Source: Candidatus Thorarchaeota archaeon (GTDB taxonomy: Archaea > Asgardarchaeota > Thorarchaeia > Thorarchaeales > Thorarchaeaceae). Taken from it: a DNA stretch of 15,384 nt. Within the stretch, counting starts at the first letter, position 1, and each line of letters begins with the position of its first letter. The notes below the pieces were generated by a model. The model did no database searches and had not been told where the DNA came from. It saw nothing but the letters and a program-made list of their open reading frames with translations. This document shows positions 12,192 to 15,384 of the stretch, one piece after another. The stretch spans positions 1-15,384 of the forward strand of contig JAEORG010000097.1 in assembly GCA_016841005.1 (NCBI GenBank), written 5' to 3'. A program made the position numbers and the translations under genes.

Positions 12192-14018
12192 ATGAGTTTT
12201 CTAAGAAAACTAGGTAGAAAGAAGCAGCTCGTTCTGTTCTGTTTAATTCTAATTGGAACCTCAGCTGTGGCCGCAGATCTGATTCAGACAGATTTCGGTG
12301 CAATAGATGTCGAATATATCAGAATAATCGAGGAGAATGGGTTAGCAGTGACTGGGAAATTGTATCACCCACTCTCAGCAACTGCTGATAACCCTGCACC
12401 CGCAGTACTCCTACTTCATGGTATGAACAACGACAAAGATACCGAAGGACCTACTGCACTCGAGCTCGCGAAGAGAGGAATTGTTGCACTTACTATCGAT
12501 GAAATCAGTCATGGGGACTCAGATAGACTTGTAGATGTATTGGGTTATTTCTTGGGTACTTCACAATCAACTCTTGGAGCTAATGCATCGTATCAATGGT
12601 TGAAAGGACTTGCCTTTGTTGATGGTACCCGATTAGGTTTAATCGGGCACTCAATGGGTGCTGGCACAGCCTCAGCTGTAGCTCAACTGAATCCTGATCA
12701 TCGCGCAATAGTAATTCAAGCGGATGGACCATATAATCTCACAACTCATAGTTACATGAACAACTATCTGGCAGTGTGGTCATTCTACGAAGAATTGTTC
12801 ACAACCCAACCTCGTGATGAGTTCCTGCGAGATAGTTTAGATATGATTGCATATAATGAAGGACTCTCAGATGCTTCTGCAGCCCAAGCTGATCATACTT
12901 ATGGAACCTTTTCTGATGGGTCAGCCCATAGATATGCACAATGCCCCTGTACACATCCAGGGGCAACATGGAATTCCAAGGGTGTAAGTGAAGCAACATC
13001 CTGGATGCTTCAAGCTCTGATGGGGCTGGGTGAATCAGCTGCACAAGCATTGTCTGCAGAATCAACTCAGACATACATGATCCGAGAAGGTGCAACTCTT
13101 TTTGCCCTCATCGTATCAGTACTTTCATTGATACCTTTATCAAGTATCCTCTTAGAGATTCCATACTTCAGTGAGATTGCCAGACCACTCCCACAGAAGA
13201 TACCAACTGAAGGGAAGCGCTGGTGGATATTTGCACTACTAAATGCGTTCATAGGTGGTATCACATTCCTATGCCTACCGAACTTGGGATTACTCGGTGG
13301 AGCATTTCTTGGTTCAATATTACCAATATTCCTTCTTGTAACTGGAAACGGTTTATTGGTCTGGTTCCTAGTTAATGCATTAATTGCATACATCTTCTAC
13401 AGATACTGGTTTAAGAAAGAATCTGCGAATGAAGAAGGGATAACATACGAAGATGTTGGGCGTTTCAAGACCTTCAGAGACCCTGAGAGTAGTGATGTCA
13501 TCTTTAGAACAATCGTATTATCAATAGTTTTGTTCTCATACTTATACATACTTGTAGCAGCATCACAGGAGTTCCTTGGAATTGAGTTTAGGTACATGTG
13601 GCCGGTTCTAAAGGAATTTACACCTGATAAATTTGGACAATTTCTGGTTAACATCGTTCCAGTGTTTCCATTCTTTCTGATTAACGGTGGAGTCTTTGCA
13701 TATGGCATGATTAGACAACCCGAGTCAGATTCACAACTGAAGACCCTACTCATTTGGTGGATCAAGATTGTCATTGCTATGGAGAGTGTCCTACTTATTC
13801 TGATCCTCGTGAACTATTTACCAATGTTCATGTTAGGAACAGGTCCAGTTCTAAACATGGGACTCTATGGTATCTTCTTGATGGCATATTTACCCATCTT
13901 CGCAGGCGTATTCTTCCTCATGACTGCATTCTATCAACAGACGGGCAGAATATATCTAGGATCAATCTTTAGCACACTTCTTGTTGTATGGATAATGACA
14001 GCTGGAATGTTGATTTGA
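12192..14018 (+). CDS. Alpha/beta hydrolase domain fused to a polytopic membrane domain
   Basis: A 608-residue protein. Residues 12-28 are a signal anchor or signal peptide (positive n-region RKLGRKK). Residues ~40-285 form an alpha/beta-hydrolase: oxyanion-loop LLLHGMNN (73-80), HGDSD loop (107-111), nucleophile elbow GHSMG (152-156, Ser154), and a late His255 in CPCTHPGATWN as the likely catalytic His; the acid residue is not certain. From ~299 to the end come about eight to ten transmembrane helices broken by one cytoplasmic or extracellular loop (about 408-435, KKESANEEG onward). With the N-terminal segment in the membrane, the hydrolase probably faces outside, acting on lipids, peptides or envelope esters; this is inference. 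GGGAGG lies 9 nt before the ATG. A strong terminator follows the stop. Spacing and its own promoter suggest a single-gene unit. Confidence 0.85.
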   Translation: MSFLRKLGRKKQLVLFCLILIGTSAVAADLIQTDFGAIDVEYIRIIEENGLAVTGKLYHPLSATADNPAPAVLLLHGMNNDKDTEGPTALELAKRGIVALTIDEISHGDSDRLVDVLGYFLGTSQSTLGANASYQWLKGLAFVDGTRLGLIGHSMGAGTASAVAQLNPDHRAIVIQADGPYNLTTHSYMNNYLAVWSFYEELFTTQPRDEFLRDSLDMIAYNEGLSDASAAQADHTYGTFSDGSAHRYAQCPCTHPGATWNSKGVSEATSWMLQALMGLGESAAQALSAESTQTYMIREGATLFALIVSVLSLIPLSSILLEIPYFSEIARPLPQKIPTEGKRWWIFALLNAFIGGITFLCLPNLGLLGGAFLGSILPIFLLVTGNGLLVWFLVNALIAYIFYRYWFKKESANEEGITYEDVGRFKTFRDPESSDVIFRTIVLSIVLFSYLYILVAASQEFLGIEFRYMWPVLKEFTPDKFGQFLVNIVPVFPFFLINGGVFAYGMIRQPESDSQLKTLLIWWIKIVIAMESVLLILILVNYLPMFMLGTGPVLNMGLYGIFLMAYLPIFAGVFFLMTAFYQQTGRIYLGSIFSTLLVVWIMTAGMLI

Positions 14019-14031
14019 AAACGAAATAATC

Positions 14032-14059
14032 GGAAGGATTCTGAATCCTTCCCATTTTT
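14032..14059 (+). terminator. Strong hairpin with T-run after the hydrolase-membrane gene
   Basis: GGAAGGATTC (14032-14041) and GAATCCTTCC (14043-14052) are perfect inverted repeats around a single T, so the RNA stem is at least nine base pairs with a three-base loop. Five Ts follow at 14055-14059. It starts 14 bp after the stop and resembles an intrinsic terminator. Confidence 0.75.
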
Positions 14060-14124
14060 CCAAAAGATTCATCTCAAAGGTCAACTATGAAGTGTGCTTA
14101 GTGAGTCATTAGTGGGGATGAGAG

Positions 14125-15384
14125 TTGGAACCTTTAGGCACTATAACAATGTTCTATCCATATGTAGACGATGAAACAAGAGAGATTCTTGATTCAACTA
14201 TGAAAGAGTCAAGTAACTTCAATGATTTTGTCGGACGGTATTGTGATATTGTTGTTCAACAGGATACTCCCATATTGACAGGATATCTGGCAACACATTT
14301 TGCTCTGACGCTGGAAGAAATGCAATTTGGTGTGAAATTAGTTGAGGCTAACAAAATCTCCCCTATGGCAGCACCACTTCTTATGTTGTTCGAATCGGTT
14401 TACCAACAAAAATACAGTTGGGAAGAAATTACAGCAGCATTAAAGGTTGCACTATCTGAGGCTCCAAATGACTGGTTTGTTTGTCATATTTATCTTACTT
14501 GGAGTGTCTATGTTGTGTATCTTCCAATTTTTCCTCCCAGCAAATTCAATCTTCATCCATATGACTCAGTAATTGAGAGCATTGAAGAGAAAGATGAGTT
14601 TGAATATTTCCGTAGTTATCTGCTCTTGATAGATGCGTTCAAACTTGTTAATGAATACAAGATGGCACAGGCTTCAACACTTGGTGAAGAGGCACTTGAA
14701 AGTGCGAAGAAATATGATGACCAACTGCTAATGGCTTCTATTTCCTTATTCATCGGTCAGCAACTAAAACATTCAGATGTAAAGAGAGCAATTGATTATG
14801 TCCTTCTAGCAAGAGAGCTAAGTGAGAAGCATGGTTTTGAAGAAGGAGTAAGTCTTGTTCAGCATACATTGAGCCACATTCATGGAATAAGAGGAGAATA
14901 TGACGCTGCCGTGGAACACCAAAAAAACTACCGTGAGATGCTATTATCAAGAAGAGACAGAGTGGGTTTTGTTGATGCTTTAATTGCGTTATATTACAAC
15001 ATGTCCGGAAATGGGGAGTCAGCATATGATTATGTTAAAGATTTTGATTTCCCTAATGCTCCTGCGAGGTTTTCTGCACATTTTCAAACACAAATAGTCT
15101 GGTCATTATATAATCTTCAAAGAAATAATGAAGCGAGAGTTGAACTCCAGAAACTACATCAACTCGCAATTGAGAGTGGAGAGGACATGTTCCTTATGCG
15201 ATACGAATTCCTTGAAGCTTTACTTGATAAAGCAGAAGGAAATTTAGAGAACGCAAGAAGGTCTCTTGAGAAAATATACGGTTACTATGAAAAGGATCCA
15301 GTACCAGCTTTCCAGAACCAGTGTCTACTACATCTAGTGGATATAGAAATATCAAATCTCTCAATCGAATCTCTAAGTAGTAAC
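14125..15384 (+). CDS. TPR-like helical repeat protein (3' truncated by window edge)
   Basis: Open to the end of the window: 420 codons from TTG at 14125, or 412 from ATG at 14149. An in-frame TGA at 14119 bounds the 5' end. The TTG is preferred because a purine-rich GGGGATGA (14114-14121) precedes it and its first residues (MEPLGTITMFYPYVDDETRE) read as ordinary protein; the ATG has no ribosome site. The product is almost entirely alpha-helical with paired helices of about 34-40 residues, e.g. 'MAQASTLGEEALESAKKYDD', 'AIDYVLLARELSEKHGFEEG', 'GEYDAAVEHQKNYREMLLSR' and 'EGNLENARRSLEKIYGYYEK', each with the small/large residue spacing of tetratricopeptide repeats. There is no signal peptide or membrane helix. 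It is likely a protein-interaction scaffold or part of a TPR-containing regulator; partner unknown, and the missing C-terminus may carry another domain. Confidence 0.75.
   Translation, partial: MEPLGTITMFYPYVDDETREILDSTMKESSNFNDFVGRYCDIVVQQDTPILTGYLATHFALTLEEMQFGVKLVEANKISPMAAPLLMLFESVYQQKYSWEEITAALKVALSEAPNDWFVCHIYLTWSVYVVYLPIFPPSKFNLHPYDSVIESIEEKDEFEYFRSYLLLIDAFKLVNEYKMAQASTLGEEALESAKKYDDQLLMASISLFIGQQLKHSDVKRAIDYVLLARELSEKHGFEEGVSLVQHTLSHIHGIRGEYDAAVEHQKNYREMLLSRRDRVGFVDALIALYYNMSGNGESAYDYVKDFDFPNAPARFSAHFQTQIVWSLYNLQRNNEARVELQKLHQLAIESGEDMFLMRYEFLEALLDKAEGNLENARRSLEKIYGYYEKDPVPAFQNQCLLHLVDIEISNLSIESLSSN

Noticed and set aside
14750..15025. Minus-strand frame inside the TPR-like gene
   Set aside because: Lies wholly within the long open plus-strand frame, which has continuous helical-repeat character.
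1..15384. Insertion sequences, prophage, CRISPR or defence island
   Set aside because: No transposase, integrase, terminal inverted repeats with target duplications, spaced direct repeats or nuclease/helicase modules were seen; gene content is ordinary chromosomal.

Overview
The window looks like chromosomal DNA of an archaeon, most likely an Asgard archaeon of the Thorarchaeota/Heimdall type; the lineage is inferred from gene content, not from a marker gene. The signs are a Ras/Rab-like small GTPase, TrmB-like and ArsR-like winged-helix regulators, a glycosylation-rich surface protein with Ig-like WDGG repeats, promoters with archaeal TATA elements about 25 bp from the predicted transcription start, and a mixture of Shine-Dalgarno-led and probably leaderless genes. 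Base composition is moderately AT-rich throughout. I see no insertion sequence, CRISPR array, tRNA or rRNA.

Layout. (1) 1-819: 3' part of mutL with the endonuclease motif. (2) 934-2184, minus: secreted or anchored Ig-like surface protein that appears to start at a CTG codon. (3) About 720 bp without a convincing gene (2185-2907), holding a run of hairpins, a doubtful small ORF and a strong stem-loop. (4) 2908-4629, plus: a compact operon of an EamA/NIPA-like membrane protein and two unrecognised soluble proteins. (5) 4645-5226, minus: Ras-like GTPase with a perfect 10+10 bp palindrome over its TATA box. (6) 5416-5952, minus: six-helix HdeD/DUF308-like membrane protein, also with a palindrome at its promoter. 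(7) 6023-6559, minus, and 6669-7733, plus: an ArsR-type regulator divergent from a serine beta-lactamase-fold hydrolase, separated by an operator-like set of three TTTCGA half-sites. (8) 7744-11205, minus: a two-gene operon of a roughly 1000-residue protein (TrmB-like winged helix, about 700 residues of Ser/Thr-rich coiled coil, TrmB-like C-terminal domain) and a small unrecognised protein. (9) 11331-12110 GNAT acetyltransferase, 12192-14018 alpha/beta hydrolase fused to a polytopic membrane domain, and from 14125 to the edge a TPR-like protein, all plus strand.

Working together. Only local units are supported: the 2908-4629 operon, the ArsR/hydrolase divergent pair, and the TrmB-like giant with its small downstream partner. 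The most unusual object is the giant TrmB-like coiled-coil protein. The most testable small-scale signals are the CTG start at 2184, the palindrome at 5256-5281 and the three-half-site operator at 6634-6658.
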